A DNA stretch of 64,000 nt from an uncultured Pelagibacteraceae bacterium (GTDB taxonomy: Bacteria; Pseudomonadota; Alphaproteobacteria; Pelagibacterales; Pelagibacteraceae). Of the stretch, positions 51,250 through 62,289 are shown one piece after another (position 1 is the first letter of the stretch; every line of letters begins with the position of its first letter). The translations under genes and the position numbers were made by a program. The stretch is taken from the NCBI GenBank assembly GCA_902589345.1, contig CACISU010000002.1, positions 1 to 64,000 on the forward strand. The letters are read 5' to 3'. The notes beneath the pieces are model-generated. The model saw only the letters and a list, made by a program, of their open reading frames with translations, did not search any database and was not told the origin of the DNA.

Positions 51250-51936
51250 ATGTTTGAAGCTAGAATATTTACTTTGTATCCAGATTTATATCCAGGTCCT
51301 TTAGGTGAAGGATTATATGGGAAAGCACTTAATGAAAAAAAGTGGAATCTAGAGATCGTAAATATAAGAGACTCTGCAAAAGATAAGCATAAAACTGTTG
51401 ATGATGCTCCATATGGAGGGGGATCTGGAATGTTAATTAGGCCTGATGTAATTGCCAATTCACTAGACCAAAAAATAAATCCAGATGAAAAAGTCATATA
51501 TCTTAGTCCAAAAGGTAAATTGTTTAATCAAGATGTTGCAAAAGAACTTTCTAAAAAAAAAAAATTAAATCTTATTTGTGGGCATTTCGAAGGTATTGAC
51601 CAAAGAGTTATTGATACAAGAAATATAGAAGAACTAAGTATTGGCGATTTTATTTTATCAGGAGGTGAAACAGCTGCATTTGTAGTTTTAGATGTAATTT
51701 TACGATTACTTCCAGGTGTCATCGGAAACAAAAATTCAGTCGTTGAGGAAACCTTTGAAAATGGACTATTAGAATATCCTCAATATACAAAACCTCAAGT
51801 TTGGGAAGAAAAAACTGTCCCAGAGGTGCTATTATCAGGTGATCACAGCAAAATTAAAGACTGGCGTTTATCCAAATCTGAGGCTATAACACGCGACCGA
51901 AGACCAGATATGTGGCAAAAATATAAAAAGAATTAA
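51250..51936 (+). CDS. trmD: tRNA (guanine-N1)-methyltransferase
   Basis: A 228-residue SPOUT methyltransferase that makes m1G37 in tRNA. The trefoil-knot SAM-binding region has [26 protein letters not shown], and [23 protein letters not shown] is the conserved N-terminal block, and [13 protein letters not shown] is at the C-terminal end. The gene lies in the rpsP-trmD-rplS operon. Confidence 0.98.
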   Translation: MFEARIFTLYPDLYPGPLGEGLYGKALNEKKWNLEIVNIRDSAKDKHKTVDDAPYGGGSGMLIRPDVIANSLDQKINPDEKVIYLSPKGKLFNQDVAKELSKKKKLNLICGHFEGIDQRVIDTRNIEELSIGDFILSGGETAAFVVLDVILRLLPGVIGNKNSVVEETFENGLLEYPQYTKPQVWEEKTVPEVLLSGDHSKIKDWRLSKSEAITRDRRPDMWQKYKKN

Positions 51937-51952
51937 ATTGATAAATTTAAAA

Positions 51953-52465
51953 ATGAAAACAATTGAAGAAATTAATCAAGCTAGCGTTAAAAAAATAGCA
52001 TCGGAGAAAAAGATACCAGAATTTTTCCCTGGGGATATTATTAAAGTAGGAGTTAAAATAACTGAAGGTAAAAGAGATAGAATTCAATATTTTGAGGGAG
52101 TTTGTATTGCAAAGAAAAATAGAAGTTTGAATTCATCTTTTACAGTAAGAAAAATTTCTTTTGGAGAAGGAGTAGAAAGAACATTTGCTTTATACAGCTC
52201 AGTAGTAGACTCAATTAAAGTTATAAGATCGGGCAAGGTTAAAAGAGCAAAACTTTATTATTTAAGTGAAAGAACTGGAAAGTCAGCAAGAATTGCTGAA
52301 AAAATTAAAAAGAAAATTGGTATAGAGGTAGATGTTAAGCCTGAAGAAGTGACTGAAGAAAATGTAGTTCCTGTAAAACAGGAAGAACCTTCAGATGAAA
52401 ATACCAGCTCAAATGAAGCACCTAAAGAAGAGCCAAAAATAGAAAGCTCAGAAAAGAAAAAATAA
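51953..52465 (+). CDS. rplS: 50S ribosomal protein L19
   Basis: About 170 residues. The conserved L19 body has [32 protein letters not shown] and [18 protein letters not shown]. About 50 C-terminal residues form an acidic Glu/Pro/Ser tail ending in KKK, beyond the ~115 residues of E. coli L19. ATG 51953 is preferred over TTG 51938, as it begins the N-terminal helix at the usual distance from FRPGD. Confidence 0.96.
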   Translation: MKTIEEINQASVKKIASEKKIPEFFPGDIIKVGVKITEGKRDRIQYFEGVCIAKKNRSLNSSFTVRKISFGEGVERTFALYSSVVDSIKVIRSGKVKRAKLYYLSERTGKSARIAEKIKKKIGIEVDVKPEEVTEENVVPVKQEEPSDENTSSNEAPKEEPKIESSEKKK

Positions 52466-52476
52466 TTTTTTTCTAA

Positions 52477-53880
52477 ATGTCTAAAACATTATACGATAAA
52501 ATTTGGAATGAGCATCTTGTTCATGAGCAAATTGATGGAACATCTTTATTATTTGTAGATAGACATTTAATTCATGAGGTAACAAGTCCCCAGGCTTTTG
52601 AAGGTCTTAGAAATACAAATAGAAAAGTAAGACAACCAAATTTAACTTTAGCAGTTGTAGATCATAATATTCCCACAACAGATAGATCTAAGGGTATTGA
52701 TGATGAAGAATCTAGAATTCAAGTAGAAACACTTGAAAAAAATTGTAAAGACTTCGGCATAAAATTATTTGGCATGACTGACAAAAGACAAGGCATAGTT
52801 CATATTGTTGGTCCTGAACAAGGCTTTACTCAACCTGGGACAGTGATTGTATGCGGTGATAGTCATACAGCAACACATGGAGCATTTGGATCTTTAGCTT
52901 TTGGCATAGGTACATCAGAAGTAGAACATGTATTAGCGACACAAACTTTAGTTCAAAAAAAAGCAAAAAATTTTAGAATTAATGTAAATGGAAAGTTAGC
53001 ACTTGGCGTCACTTCAAAAGATGTAATTTTGCAAATAATTGGAAAAATTGGAACTGCAGGAGGAACAGGAAGTGTAATTGAATATGCTGGTACTTTAATT
53101 TCAAATTTGTCAGTCGAACAAAGAATGACTATTTGCAATATGACAATTGAAGGTGGTGCTAGAGCTGGATTAATCCAGCCAGATGAAAAAATTTTTAATT
53201 ATCTAAAAGGAAGGCCTATGTCACCAAAAAATGAAAATTGGGATAAGGCTTTAAATTATTGGAGTAATTTAAAAACTGATAATGATGCTGAATTTGATAA
53301 AGAAATAAATCTTAATGGAAAAGACATTATACCCATGGTTACTTGGGGAACTTCTCCTGAAGATGTAATACCAATAAATGGCAAAATTCCAAATCCAGAA
53401 AATGAAAGTAATTTGGATAAAAAAAACTCTATCATTAGATCGCTTAAATATATGGGTCTTAAGCCAGATACTGCTGTTAAGGATATCAAAATTGATAAAG
53501 TATTTATTGGAAGTTGTACAAATGGTAGAATTGAAGATTTAAGAGAAGCTGCAAAAATCTTAAAAGAGAAGAAAAAAGCTTCACATGTTCATGCTATGGT
53601 TGTCCCTGGTTCAGGACTAGTTAAAGAGCAAGCAGAGCAAGAAGGATTAGATAAAATATTTATAAATTCTGGTTTTGAGTGGAGAGAGCCAGGATGTTCG
53701 ATGTGCCTTGCAATGAATGCAGATAAGTTAAAACCAGAGGAAAGATGTGCCTCAACATCAAACAGAAATTTTGAGGGAAGACAAGGTAGAGGTGGAAGAA
53801 CTCATTTAGTTAGCCCAGGAATGGCAGCAGCAGCAGCTATTTCAGGAAACCTTGACGATGTAAGGAAATATAATAATTAA
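52477..53880 (+). CDS. leuC: 3-isopropylmalate dehydratase large subunit
   Basis: A 467-residue LeuC of the aconitase superfamily, isomerising 2- to 3-isopropylmalate in leucine synthesis. The [4Fe-4S] cysteines are in [12 protein letters not shown] and [22 protein letters not shown] and [19 protein letters not shown] are conserved. leuD begins on the base after its stop. Confidence 0.98.
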   Translation: MSKTLYDKIWNEHLVHEQIDGTSLLFVDRHLIHEVTSPQAFEGLRNTNRKVRQPNLTLAVVDHNIPTTDRSKGIDDEESRIQVETLEKNCKDFGIKLFGMTDKRQGIVHIVGPEQGFTQPGTVIVCGDSHTATHGAFGSLAFGIGTSEVEHVLATQTLVQKKAKNFRINVNGKLALGVTSKDVILQIIGKIGTAGGTGSVIEYAGTLISNLSVEQRMTICNMTIEGGARAGLIQPDEKIFNYLKGRPMSPKNENWDKALNYWSNLKTDNDAEFDKEINLNGKDIIPMVTWGTSPEDVIPINGKIPNPENESNLDKKNSIIRSLKYMGLKPDTAVKDIKIDKVFIGSCTNGRIEDLREAAKILKEKKKASHVHAMVVPGSGLVKEQAEQEGLDKIFINSGFEWREPGCSMCLAMNADKLKPEERCASTSNRNFEGRQGRGGRTHLVSPGMAAAAAISGNLDDVRKYNN

Positions 53881-54492
53881 ATGAAAAAGTTTACTTCATT
53901 AAAAAGCATTCCTGCTTATTTACCAATTGTAAATATTGATACAGATATGATTATCCCTAAACAATTTCTAAAAACAATTAAAAGAACTGGTTTAGGAAAA
54001 AATTTATTTTATGAAATGAGATATGACAATGATGGAAAAGTTATTGAAAATTTTGTTCTAAATAAAAAACCATATAATAATTCTAATATATTAATAGCTG
54101 GCAATAATTTTGGCTGTGGCTCATCAAGGGAGCATGCACCTTGGGCTCTTTTAGATTTTGGAATTACCTGTGTAATAAGCACAAGTTACGCTGATATATT
54201 CTATAATAATTGCTTTAAAAATGGAATTTTACCAATAGTTCTTGATGAAGATAAAATTAAAGAATTGTCAGAATACTCGAATAGACAAGAAGAGATTCTT
54301 GTAGATCTTAAAGATGAAAAAATTACTTACGGTAACAATGAAGTAAGTTTTAAAATTGATCCCTTTAAAAAAAAATGTTTAATGGAAGGATTGGACGATA
54401 TTGCACTTTCACTAGAAAAATCAGATAAAATAAAATCTTTCGAAGATAAATTAAAAATTAAAAAACCATGGTTGTTTAATGATCAAAGTTAA
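53881..54492 (+). CDS. leuD: 3-isopropylmalate dehydratase small subunit
   Basis: A 203-residue LeuD. The swivelling-domain signature [16 protein letters not shown] is present, with [17 protein letters not shown]-type N-terminal substrate-binding residues (seen as [14 protein letters not shown]). It partners LeuC. It overlaps leuB by 14 bases. Confidence 0.98.
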   Translation: MKKFTSLKSIPAYLPIVNIDTDMIIPKQFLKTIKRTGLGKNLFYEMRYDNDGKVIENFVLNKKPYNNSNILIAGNNFGCGSSREHAPWALLDFGITCVISTSYADIFYNNCFKNGILPIVLDEDKIKELSEYSNRQEEILVDLKDEKITYGNNEVSFKIDPFKKKCLMEGLDDIALSLEKSDKIKSFEDKLKIKKPWLFNDQS

Positions 54493-55585
54493 AAAAAGAA
54501 AAATATTACTTCTACCTGGAGATGGGATAGGACCAGAGGTTATAAATGAAGTAAAAAAAGTTATTGAATGGTTTAATTCAAAAAAATCTTTAGATTTTGA
54601 AATTGATCAAGATCTAGCTGGTGGAGCTTCTTATGATGAGCATGGTACACCAATTACCGATGAGGTATTTTACAAGGCTTTAGAAAGTGAAGTGGTGATG
54701 TTAGGTGCTGTAGGTGGGCCAAAGTGGGATAATCTTGAATTTTCTAAAAAACCTGAGAGGGCGTTATTAAAATTACGAAAAGAATTAAAATTATTTGCCA
54801 ACCTTAGACCGGCAATATGTTTTAAACAGCTTGTAGAAGCATCAACATTAAAACCAGAAATTGTTTCAGGTTTAGATATTATGATTGTTAGAGAGTTAAC
54901 AGGTGGAATATATTTTGGAGAACCTAGGGGAATTAAACCAATAGATAATGGAGAAAGAAAAGGTATTAATACCCACACCTATACTAGTAGTGAAATTATT
55001 AGAGTTGCTAGAGTAGCTTTTGATTTGGCAAAAAAAAGATCAAATAAAGTTACTTCTTGTGAAAAATCAAATGTCATGGAAGCAGGTCAACTTTGGAGGG
55101 AAGAAGTTCAGAAATTACATGATGATGAATACAATGAAGTGGAGTTAAAACATATGCTTGCAGACAACTGCTCAATGCAATTGCTAAGAAATCCTAAACA
55201 ATTTGATGTTATTGTAACTGACAATTTGTTTGGAGATATGCTTTCAGATCAAGCTTCTATGTTAACTGGATCATTAGGTCTTTTGCCTTCAGCATCCCTT
55301 GGTGCAAAAAATAAAGATGGTGAAATGAGAGCTATGTATGAACCCATACATGGTTCTGCCCCAGATATAGCAGGAAAAGGAGAAGCCAATCCAATTGCAA
55401 CTATTTTAAGTTTTGCAATGTCACTAAGATATTCATTAGATTTAGACAAGGAGGCTGATAACTTAGAAAAAGCAGTTCAAGAAGTGTTAAATGATGGTCT
55501 TAGAACAAAAGATATTGCTCAAAAAGGGTTAAAAAAAGTGTCAACAAAAGAAATGGGAGATGCAATCATTTCAAAATTGAAATAA
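54479..55585 (+). CDS. leuB: 3-isopropylmalate dehydrogenase
   Basis: A 368-residue NAD-dependent decarboxylating dehydrogenase. Substrate-contacting residues are in [20 protein letters not shown] and [15 protein letters not shown]; the metal-binding aspartates lie in [17 protein letters not shown], and the NAD site in [20 protein letters not shown]. leuA is not in the window. Confidence 0.98.
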   Translation: MIKVKKRKILLLPGDGIGPEVINEVKKVIEWFNSKKSLDFEIDQDLAGGASYDEHGTPITDEVFYKALESEVVMLGAVGGPKWDNLEFSKKPERALLKLRKELKLFANLRPAICFKQLVEASTLKPEIVSGLDIMIVRELTGGIYFGEPRGIKPIDNGERKGINTHTYTSSEIIRVARVAFDLAKKRSNKVTSCEKSNVMEAGQLWREEVQKLHDDEYNEVELKHMLADNCSMQLLRNPKQFDVIVTDNLFGDMLSDQASMLTGSLGLLPSASLGAKNKDGEMRAMYEPIHGSAPDIAGKGEANPIATILSFAMSLRYSLDLDKEADNLEKAVQEVLNDGLRTKDIAQKGLKKVSTKEMGDAIISKLK

Positions 55586-55611
55586 TTATATAATTAAAAT
55601 AAAATAAGAAT

Positions 55612-57378
55612 ATGCCCACATATAATGCACCAGTTGAAGATATGCTTTTTCTTTATGAAAAATTAAGAAATAATAAAAATTATGGAGAAATTGATAGATA
55701 TAAAGAAGTATCAACAGATCTTGTAAAAAATATCTTAGAGGAAGCAGCTAAAATAAATCAAAATTTAATTTTGCCCCTTGCGAAGGCAGGTGATGAAAAT
55801 CCTACAAAACTAGAGAACGGAGTTGTTAGAACTCCACCTGGATATAAAGAGGCCTATAAAAAATTTATAGATGATGGATGGACATCATTATCTTGTGATC
55901 CAAAGTATGGAGGACAAGGAATGCCTAAAACTGTAAGTGCATTTTTTGATGAGATGATATCGTCTGCAAGTTTAGCTTTTAAATTATATAGTGAATTAAC
56001 TTTAGGAGCTTATAATTGTATTCATCATCATGCTACTGATGAAATTAAAAATAAATATTTACCCAAAATGGTTGAAGGAAAATGGAGCGGAACGATGTGT
56101 TTAACAGAGCCAGTTTGTGGAACAGACCTTGGATTATTAAAAACAAAAGCTAAGGAACAGCCAGATGGTACTTATAAATTAACTGGTCAAAAAATATTTA
56201 TAACTTCTGGAGACCATGATTTAACTGAAAATATAATTCATTTAGTAATCGCAAGAGCATCTGACTCACCTTCAGGTACAAAAGGAATAAGTCTATTTTT
56301 AGTTCCAAAATTTATTGTAAAGGATGATGGAACAATTGGTCCAAAAAATGGAATATCTACTGGCTCAATAGAAACAAAAATGGGTATAAAGGGTTCAGCT
56401 ACTTGCGTACTTAACTTTGATGAAGCAACAGGTTATATGATTGGACCAAAGAATAAAGGTTTAAGCCAAATGTTTACAATGATGAATTTAGAGAGAATTG
56501 TTGTAGGAATACAAGGTTTGGGACTATCTGAAATAGCATACCAAAATTCATTAAGTTATGCGAAGGAGAGAAGGCAAGGAAAAAGTAATAATAATACTTC
56601 TCAGAATGGAAGTGCAGATTTTATTATTGAACACGCAGATATTAGAAAATCGCTATTGACCATGAAGTCAATTATTGAAGGTGAGAGAGCTTTATGTTTT
56701 TGGCTATCACAACAAACTGAAGTGAGTTTGCACCACACAGATGAGAAAATTAAACAAGATGCAATAGATATGGTTTCATTAATGACACCAGTTGTTAAAT
56801 CATTGTTTTCTGACATGGGTATGGAAATTACAAGTGATGCGATGCAAATTTATGGCGGATATGGTTACACTAAAGATCAAGGTATTGAACAAATATATAG
56901 GGACAATAGAATAACTCCAATTTATGAAGGCACTAACTCTATTCAGGCTATAGATTTGGTTTTTAGAAAATTAGTCAATAAAAATGGAGATATTATTGAA
57001 AAATATATAAATTTAATAAAAGGTGACTTGAATGAAAATGATAAAAATTTAAAACCATTTATTGAAAAATTAAAAATTTATTTAGATAAACTGGATGCTT
57101 TTTCAAAATGGATGAAAGATAAGATAAAAATTTCTAAGGATGACGCTAATGCTGCATCAAATGATTATTTAAGGGTTCTTGGATATGTTTCAATAGGATA
57201 TTCTTGGCTTAAAGTGCTAGAAGTTAGTTTCAAGGAATATTCAAGCAATAAAGATTTTTATGAAGATAAAATTCAAACTGCCAACTTTTATTTTAATAGA
57301 ATATTACCAAGAGTTGAAAGCCATTATTTATCTGCAACAACGGGAAGTAAATATATAATGGATTTTAAATTTAGTTAA
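55612..57378 (+). CDS. dmdC: Methylmercaptopropionyl-CoA dehydrogenase (DmdC-like acyl-CoA dehydrogenase)
   Basis: A 588-residue FAD acyl-CoA dehydrogenase of the long (~590) type that includes DmdC, which oxidises 3-methylmercaptopropionyl-CoA to methylthioacryloyl-CoA in DMSP demethylation. CLTEPVCGTDLGLLKTKA binds FAD and substrate, and YGGYGYTKDQGIEQIYRD and ITPIYEGTNSIQAIDL hold the likely catalytic glutamate. An extra C-terminal domain of ~130 residues follows, as in the family. The specific call rests on length and on the adjacent dmdB and dmdA. Confidence 0.87.
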   Translation: MPTYNAPVEDMLFLYEKLRNNKNYGEIDRYKEVSTDLVKNILEEAAKINQNLILPLAKAGDENPTKLENGVVRTPPGYKEAYKKFIDDGWTSLSCDPKYGGQGMPKTVSAFFDEMISSASLAFKLYSELTLGAYNCIHHHATDEIKNKYLPKMVEGKWSGTMCLTEPVCGTDLGLLKTKAKEQPDGTYKLTGQKIFITSGDHDLTENIIHLVIARASDSPSGTKGISLFLVPKFIVKDDGTIGPKNGISTGSIETKMGIKGSATCVLNFDEATGYMIGPKNKGLSQMFTMMNLERIVVGIQGLGLSEIAYQNSLSYAKERRQGKSNNNTSQNGSADFIIEHADIRKSLLTMKSIIEGERALCFWLSQQTEVSLHHTDEKIKQDAIDMVSLMTPVVKSLFSDMGMEITSDAMQIYGGYGYTKDQGIEQIYRDNRITPIYEGTNSIQAIDLVFRKLVNKNGDIIEKYINLIKGDLNENDKNLKPFIEKLKIYLDKLDAFSKWMKDKIKISKDDANAASNDYLRVLGYVSIGYSWLKVLEVSFKEYSSNKDFYEDKIQTANFYFNRILPRVESHYLSATTGSKYIMDFKFS

Positions 57379-57380
57379 TC

Positions 57381-59009
57381 ATGAGCCATTACGATACAAA
57401 TCTAGAGAGAAATAAAGCTAATTTTGTTCCATTAACACCGTTATCTTTTTTACAAAGAGCAAAAGATATTTATCCAAATTATGAAGCATTAGTTTATGAA
57501 GATAGAAAATATACTTGGGCTGAGATTTATAAAAGATGTGTTAAATTTGCAAGCGCACTTGAGAAAATAGGTATTGGCAAAGGAGATACTGTTTCTTTTT
57601 TGGCTTTTAATACACCTGAAATTTTTGAAGCACATTATTCTGTACCCATGACTGGAGGAGTATTAAACACAATAAATATTAGATTAGATGCTAAAACAAT
57701 TGCATATATTTTAGAGCATAGTGATGCTAAAGTATTGGTAGTCGATAGACAGCTTCACACAGAAGTTAAAAAAGCATTAAGCACAATCAACAAAAAAATT
57801 ACTATAATAGATATCAATGATAAAAATGCCGATCAGTCAAAATTAGAAAAAATAGGTGATTTAGAGTACGAAGAATTTTTAAATACTGGAGATGAAAATT
57901 ATGAATGGAAATTCCCAGAAGATGAATGGCAAGCTATTTCATTAAGCTATACTTCAGGAACAACAGGAAATCCTAAAGGAGTAGTATACCATCATAGAGG
58001 TTCTTATCTAATGTCAACAGGGAGTGCAACAGCATGGAATATGCCAAATAGATTAAATTTTTTAACTATCGTTCCAATGTTTCATTGTAATGGCTGGTGC
58101 TACCCATGGACAGTTCCCATGTTAAATGGAAGAACTATTTGTCTTCGAAATATAGATATTAAGAAAATTTTTGAACTAATAGAAAAATATAACGTTACAC
58201 ATTTTGGTGGAGCTCCAATTGTACTTAATATGATTACTGGAGCACCAGAAAGTGATCGTAAAAAGTTAAAACAAAAAGTTTATGTATTAACTGCAGGTGC
58301 GCCTCCTCCAAGCATTATTTTTAAAAAAATGAAAAGTCTTGGTTTTGAAGTAATGCATGTATATGGATTAACAGAAACATATGGACATGTAACACAATGT
58401 GCATGGAATGATTCATGGAATGAACTTGAAGAGGAAAAACAAAACGAAATTAAAGCTAGACAAGGAGTTAGGTATCCTAACACGGAAGGGGTAACAATTA
58501 TGGATCCAGACTCAATGAAAGAAGTGCCAAGAGATGGAAAAACTATTGGGGAAATAATGATAAGAGGAAATGTGGTTATGAAAGGCTATTTTAAAGATAA
58601 AGATGCAACAGATAAAGCAATGAAAGGTGGATGGTTTCATACAGGAGATTTGGCAGTAATACACCCTGATGGATATGTTAAGATACAAGATAGATCAAAA
58701 GACATAATTATTTCAGGCGGTGAAAATATTTCATCAATTGAAATAGAAAATACTTTAGCAAAACATCCCTCAGTATCTATAGCTGCAGTTGTTGCAAAAC
58801 CAGATGAAAAATGGGGAGAAGTGCCCTGTGCATTTATAGAAGCAGTGAAAGATAAACCTGTTACCGAAAAAGAATTAATCGATTTTTGTAAGGAAACACT
58901 TGCTAAATTTAAAGTTCCAAAAAAAATCGAATTTTGTGAACTACCTAAAACATCTACAGGAAAAATTCAAAAATTTGAATTAAGAAAAAAGGCCAAGGAG
59001 CTAAACTGA
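57381..59009 (+). CDS. dmdB: Methylmercaptopropionate-CoA ligase
   Basis: A 542-residue AMP-forming acyl-CoA synthetase. The P-loop SYTSGTTGNPKGVVYHHRG, MHVYGLTETYGHV, the hinge DRSKDIIISGGENISSIE and catalytic Lys in PKTSTGKIQKFELR are intact. DmdB activates 3-methylmercaptopropionate, the product of DmdA, for DmdC. The GENISS sequence is typical of medium-chain acyl-CoA ligases, so the assignment depends on the gene cluster. Confidence 0.89.
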   Translation: MSHYDTNLERNKANFVPLTPLSFLQRAKDIYPNYEALVYEDRKYTWAEIYKRCVKFASALEKIGIGKGDTVSFLAFNTPEIFEAHYSVPMTGGVLNTINIRLDAKTIAYILEHSDAKVLVVDRQLHTEVKKALSTINKKITIIDINDKNADQSKLEKIGDLEYEEFLNTGDENYEWKFPEDEWQAISLSYTSGTTGNPKGVVYHHRGSYLMSTGSATAWNMPNRLNFLTIVPMFHCNGWCYPWTVPMLNGRTICLRNIDIKKIFELIEKYNVTHFGGAPIVLNMITGAPESDRKKLKQKVYVLTAGAPPPSIIFKKMKSLGFEVMHVYGLTETYGHVTQCAWNDSWNELEEEKQNEIKARQGVRYPNTEGVTIMDPDSMKEVPRDGKTIGEIMIRGNVVMKGYFKDKDATDKAMKGGWFHTGDLAVIHPDGYVKIQDRSKDIIISGGENISSIEIENTLAKHPSVSIAAVVAKPDEKWGEVPCAFIEAVKDKPVTEKELIDFCKETLAKFKVPKKIEFCELPKTSTGKIQKFELRKKAKELN

Positions 59010-59032
59010 ATTTAGACGTTAACGAAAAAAGC

Positions 59033-59782
59033 GTGTTCGTCTCTACTGGCGGCATGGAATTTGACAAGGAAAAACCAACAATTTTGTTAATGCACGGTAG
59101 TGGTTTGACGCATATTGTTTGGTCATTTCATGAACAGTTTTATTCAACGCAAGGATTTAATGTTTTGTCTGTAGATCTTCCAGGACATGGAAATTCTGAA
59201 GGCCCATCTCTTAAGTCAATTGAAGATATTTCAGATTGGATAAAATCTTTAATGGAAAAAATTAGTATTACAAAAATTATTATTATTGGGCATTCTCAGG
59301 GCAGTTTAGTAGGAATAGATTTTGCAGCAAGGTATCCAAAATTAATTTCAAGATTAGTTCTCGTTGCAGGTACTTATAGAATGCCAGTTAATCAAGATCT
59401 CATAGAATATGCAGAAGCAGGCGATGAAAAAGCAGTACTATTAATGATGAAATGGGGCTACGAGGGATCAAAAGCATTTATAGGTGGAAATCCAGTAAAG
59501 AAAATAATTAATTCATCTAGAGATATTAGAGAAATTTTAGCAGTAGACTTAAACGCTTGTAATAATTATAAAGCTGGCAAAGAATCGTTAGAAAAAATTA
59601 CTTGTCCAACATTATGTATATTTGGAGATTTAGACAAGATGGTTCCTTTAGAAGTGGCTAATAAAATGGCATCGATGATAAAAAATTCTGAAAAAAAAAT
59701 AATTTCTAATTGTGGACACATGATAATTTTTGAAAAAGCTTTGGAAATGAGAAAACTTGTCAAAGAATTTTTAGGTAAATAA
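59033..59782 (+). CDS. Alpha/beta hydrolase in the DMSP cluster
   Basis: A 249-residue soluble hydrolase. Oxyanion region [13 protein letters not shown], nucleophile elbow [14 protein letters not shown] (catalytic Ser), [11 protein letters not shown] (acid) and [10 protein letters not shown] (His) give a full catalytic triad. The start is uncertain: GTG 59033 is used, but the first beta-strand seems to begin upstream (a CTG at 59006 overlaps the dmdB stop). It sits between dmdB and dmdA, so it may act on a CoA thioester of the pathway. Confidence 0.85.
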   Translation: MFVSTGGMEFDKEKPTILLMHGSGLTHIVWSFHEQFYSTQGFNVLSVDLPGHGNSEGPSLKSIEDISDWIKSLMEKISITKIIIIGHSQGSLVGIDFAARYPKLISRLVLVAGTYRMPVNQDLIEYAEAGDEKAVLLMMKWGYEGSKAFIGGNPVKKIINSSRDIREILAVDLNACNNYKAGKESLEKITCPTLCIFGDLDKMVPLEVANKMASMIKNSEKKIISNCGHMIIFEKALEMRKLVKEFLGK

Positions 59783-59786
59783 TTTA

Positions 59787-60896
59787 ATGAAAAATTATTA
59801 TGTTGCAAAATCTAGACGAGTTAGAAGTACTCCTTACACTTCAAGAATTGAGAATCAGGGTGTGACAGCATACTCTGTTTATAACCATATGTTGCTACCT
59901 GCTGCATTCGGTTCACTTGAAGATTCTTATCACCATTTAAAAGAACACGTTCAAATATGGGATGTAGCTGGCGAGAGACAAGTTGAAATTATTGGAAAAG
60001 ATGCAGCAAAGTTAGTTCAATTAATGACTTGCAGAGATCTTTCAAAATCTAAAATAGGAAGATGTTATTATTGTCCGATTATAGATGATAAAGCTGGTTT
60101 AATAAATGATCCTGTGGTTTTAAAACTGAGAGAAGATCGTTGGTGGATTTCAGTAGCTGATTCAGATGTGATTTTATTTGCAAAGGGACTGGCCATAGGA
60201 AAAAATTTTGATGTTAAAATATTTGAACCAAATGTTGATATATTAGCAGTACAAGGACCAAAATCTTTTAGACTTATGGAAAAAATATTTGGAACAAAAA
60301 CTACAGAAATGAAATTTTTTGGTTTTGATTATTTTGAATTTGAAGGAGTCAAACATTTAATTGCAAAATCAGGCTGGTCTAAACAAGGAGGTTTTGAAAT
60401 TTATGTTGAAAATACAAAGTCAGGTCTTGCGTTATATGATAAATTATTTGAACTTGGTAAAGAATTTAATGTCAAGCCAGGATGTCCAAATTTGATTGAG
60501 AGAATAGAAAGTGCTTTATTATCATATGGTAACGATATGGATAATAATGATAATCCATTCGAGTGTGGATTAGATAAGTTTGTTCATTTAGATTCAAATA
60601 TTAATTTTCTTGGAAAAGAAAAATTAAAAGAGGTAAGAAAAAAAGGTATTAATAAAAAGTTAATGGGAGTTATTATAGATACAAATGAGATTAGTGTTTC
60701 AAAATCTATAAATTTAACTAATGATGAAAATTTAATAATTGGTGAATTAAGGTCGGGGGGTTATTCGCCTCATTTTAAAAAGGTAATAGGAATTGCAATG
60801 CTTAATAAGCCATATTATGAAGTTTCTCAGAAATTTAAAATATCAATAAATGATGAAGTTTTTGAGGGAAAAGTTTGCGATTTACCTTTCATTTAG
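59787..60896 (+). CDS. dmdA: DMSP demethylase
   Basis: A 369-residue GcvT-family protein that moves a methyl group from dimethylsulfoniopropionate to tetrahydrofolate, giving methylmercaptopropionate. The length equals that recalled for P. ubique DmdA, and the N-terminal [45 protein letters not shown] and [21 protein letters not shown] blocks fit DmdA better than GcvT. The dmdC and dmdB neighbours support it. It begins four bases after the hydrolase gene. Confidence 0.95.
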   Translation: MKNYYVAKSRRVRSTPYTSRIENQGVTAYSVYNHMLLPAAFGSLEDSYHHLKEHVQIWDVAGERQVEIIGKDAAKLVQLMTCRDLSKSKIGRCYYCPIIDDKAGLINDPVVLKLREDRWWISVADSDVILFAKGLAIGKNFDVKIFEPNVDILAVQGPKSFRLMEKIFGTKTTEMKFFGFDYFEFEGVKHLIAKSGWSKQGGFEIYVENTKSGLALYDKLFELGKEFNVKPGCPNLIERIESALLSYGNDMDNNDNPFECGLDKFVHLDSNINFLGKEKLKEVRKKGINKKLMGVIIDTNEISVSKSINLTNDENLIIGELRSGGYSPHFKKVIGIAMLNKPYYEVSQKFKISINDEVFEGKVCDLPFI

Positions 60897-60911
60897 TATA
60901 AATAAATCATC

Positions 60912-61919
60912 ATGAATATAGCAATAGTTGGAGCGACAGGAAATGTTGGCAGAAAAATTATAGAAGTTCTAGAAAAAAAAAATTTTTCTATCGATAATTT
61001 ATATTTAGTAGCATCTTCTAAAAGCGCTGGATCAAAATTAAAATTTAATAGTAAGGAAATTAAAGTTGAAAACTTAGAAACCTTTGATTTTTCAAAAGCT
61101 AAAATTACATTCTTTTCAGCTGGTGGTAAAATTTCAGAAAAATACGCTCCAATAGCAGCAAAGCATTCAGTTGTTATCGACAATTCAAGTTATTTTAGAA
61201 TGGATCCTGATGTACCTTTAATTGTTCCTCAAGTTAATTCAAATGATTTAAAAAAATTAAAAAAAAATATTATCGCAAATCCAAATTGTTCTACAGCACA
61301 GCTTGTTTTAATTTTAAAACCATTGCATGATTTGTTTAATATTAAAAGAGTGGTAATTTCTACTTATCAGTCAACATCTGGTGCGGGAAAAAAACCAATG
61401 GATGAATTACTAGAACAAACTCAACTTTCACTAGATAATAAAGAAATTAGTTCAAAAAATTTTACTAAACAAATCGCATTTAATGCAATTCCACATATTG
61501 ATATGTTTGTTGATGATGGATATACCAAAGAAGAAGTAAAGATGATTAATGAAACAAAAAAAATTTTAGATAAAAAAATAGAATTAACAGCAACATGTGT
61601 CAGAATTCCTGTACTCGTATCTCATGCAGAATCTTTAAATATTGAATTTGAAAAATCTTTCACTTTAGAAAAGATAAGTGAAGTTTTGAGTAATGCTGAT
61701 GGGTGTAAAGTTATTGATGAAAGAAAAGATGGAGGTTATATTACTCCAGTTGAGGCTGAAGGAAAAGATGACACATTCATTTCTCGAATTAGAAAAGATA
61801 ATAGCAATAAAAATACTATAAATCTTTGGTGTGTTTCTGATAATTTACTAAGAGGTGCAGCATTAAATGCAGTAGAGATTGCTGAAGCATATTTAAAATT
61901 AAATAATGAGAGAAAATAA
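60912..61919 (+). CDS. asd: Aspartate-semialdehyde dehydrogenase
   Basis: A 335-residue Asd. The NADP motif IVGATGNVGRKIIEVL, catalytic cysteine in IANPNCSTAQLVLILKPL, STYQSTSGAGKK and the histidine-containing VRIPVLVSHAESLNIE are all seen. It makes aspartate semialdehyde for lysine, threonine and methionine. The end overlaps sdhC by 14 bases. Confidence 0.98.
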   Translation: MNIAIVGATGNVGRKIIEVLEKKNFSIDNLYLVASSKSAGSKLKFNSKEIKVENLETFDFSKAKITFFSAGGKISEKYAPIAAKHSVVIDNSSYFRMDPDVPLIVPQVNSNDLKKLKKNIIANPNCSTAQLVLILKPLHDLFNIKRVVISTYQSTSGAGKKPMDELLEQTQLSLDNKEISSKNFTKQIAFNAIPHIDMFVDDGYTKEEVKMINETKKILDKKIELTATCVRIPVLVSHAESLNIEFEKSFTLEKISEVLSNADGCKVIDERKDGGYITPVEAEGKDDTFISRIRKDNSNKNTINLWCVSDNLLRGAALNAVEIAEAYLKLNNERK

Positions 61920-62289
61920 TCCTTTATCACCACATATTCAAATTTATAATTGGCATATATCATCTTTAGTTTCGATTTGTCATAGAATAACTGGAATTAT
62001 AAATATAATCATAATAACTTTCATCTGTTTATGGTTAACTTTTTTACTCTTGGGTAGTTCTAATTACGAATTAATACAAAAATTCTTATTAACTTATTTC
62101 GGTAAATTTATAATTATCGGAACAATTTGGTCTTTTTCTTTTCAAATTTTAAGTGAAATTAGACACTTATTTTGGGACATGGGATTAGGATTTGAATTAA
62201 AAACTGCAAACATAACTGGTCTTTTAGTTATCTTTGGATCTTTTATAGCAACTATAGCTATTTTTATTTTAGGCAGAGGTTTAATTTAA
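61906..62289 (+). CDS. sdhC: Succinate dehydrogenase cytochrome b556 subunit
   Basis: A 127-residue membrane anchor of complex II with three hydrophobic helices. LSPHIQIYNWHISSLVSICHRITGII is the SdhC signature, with the quinone-site Ser and Arg; LSEIRHLFWDMGLGF carries the haem-ligand histidine. It shares one base with sdhD. Confidence 0.96.
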   Translation: MRENNPLSPHIQIYNWHISSLVSICHRITGIINIIIITFICLWLTFLLLGSSNYELIQKFLLTYFGKFIIIGTIWSFSFQILSEIRHLFWDMGLGFELKTANITGLLVIFGSFIATIAIFILGRGLI

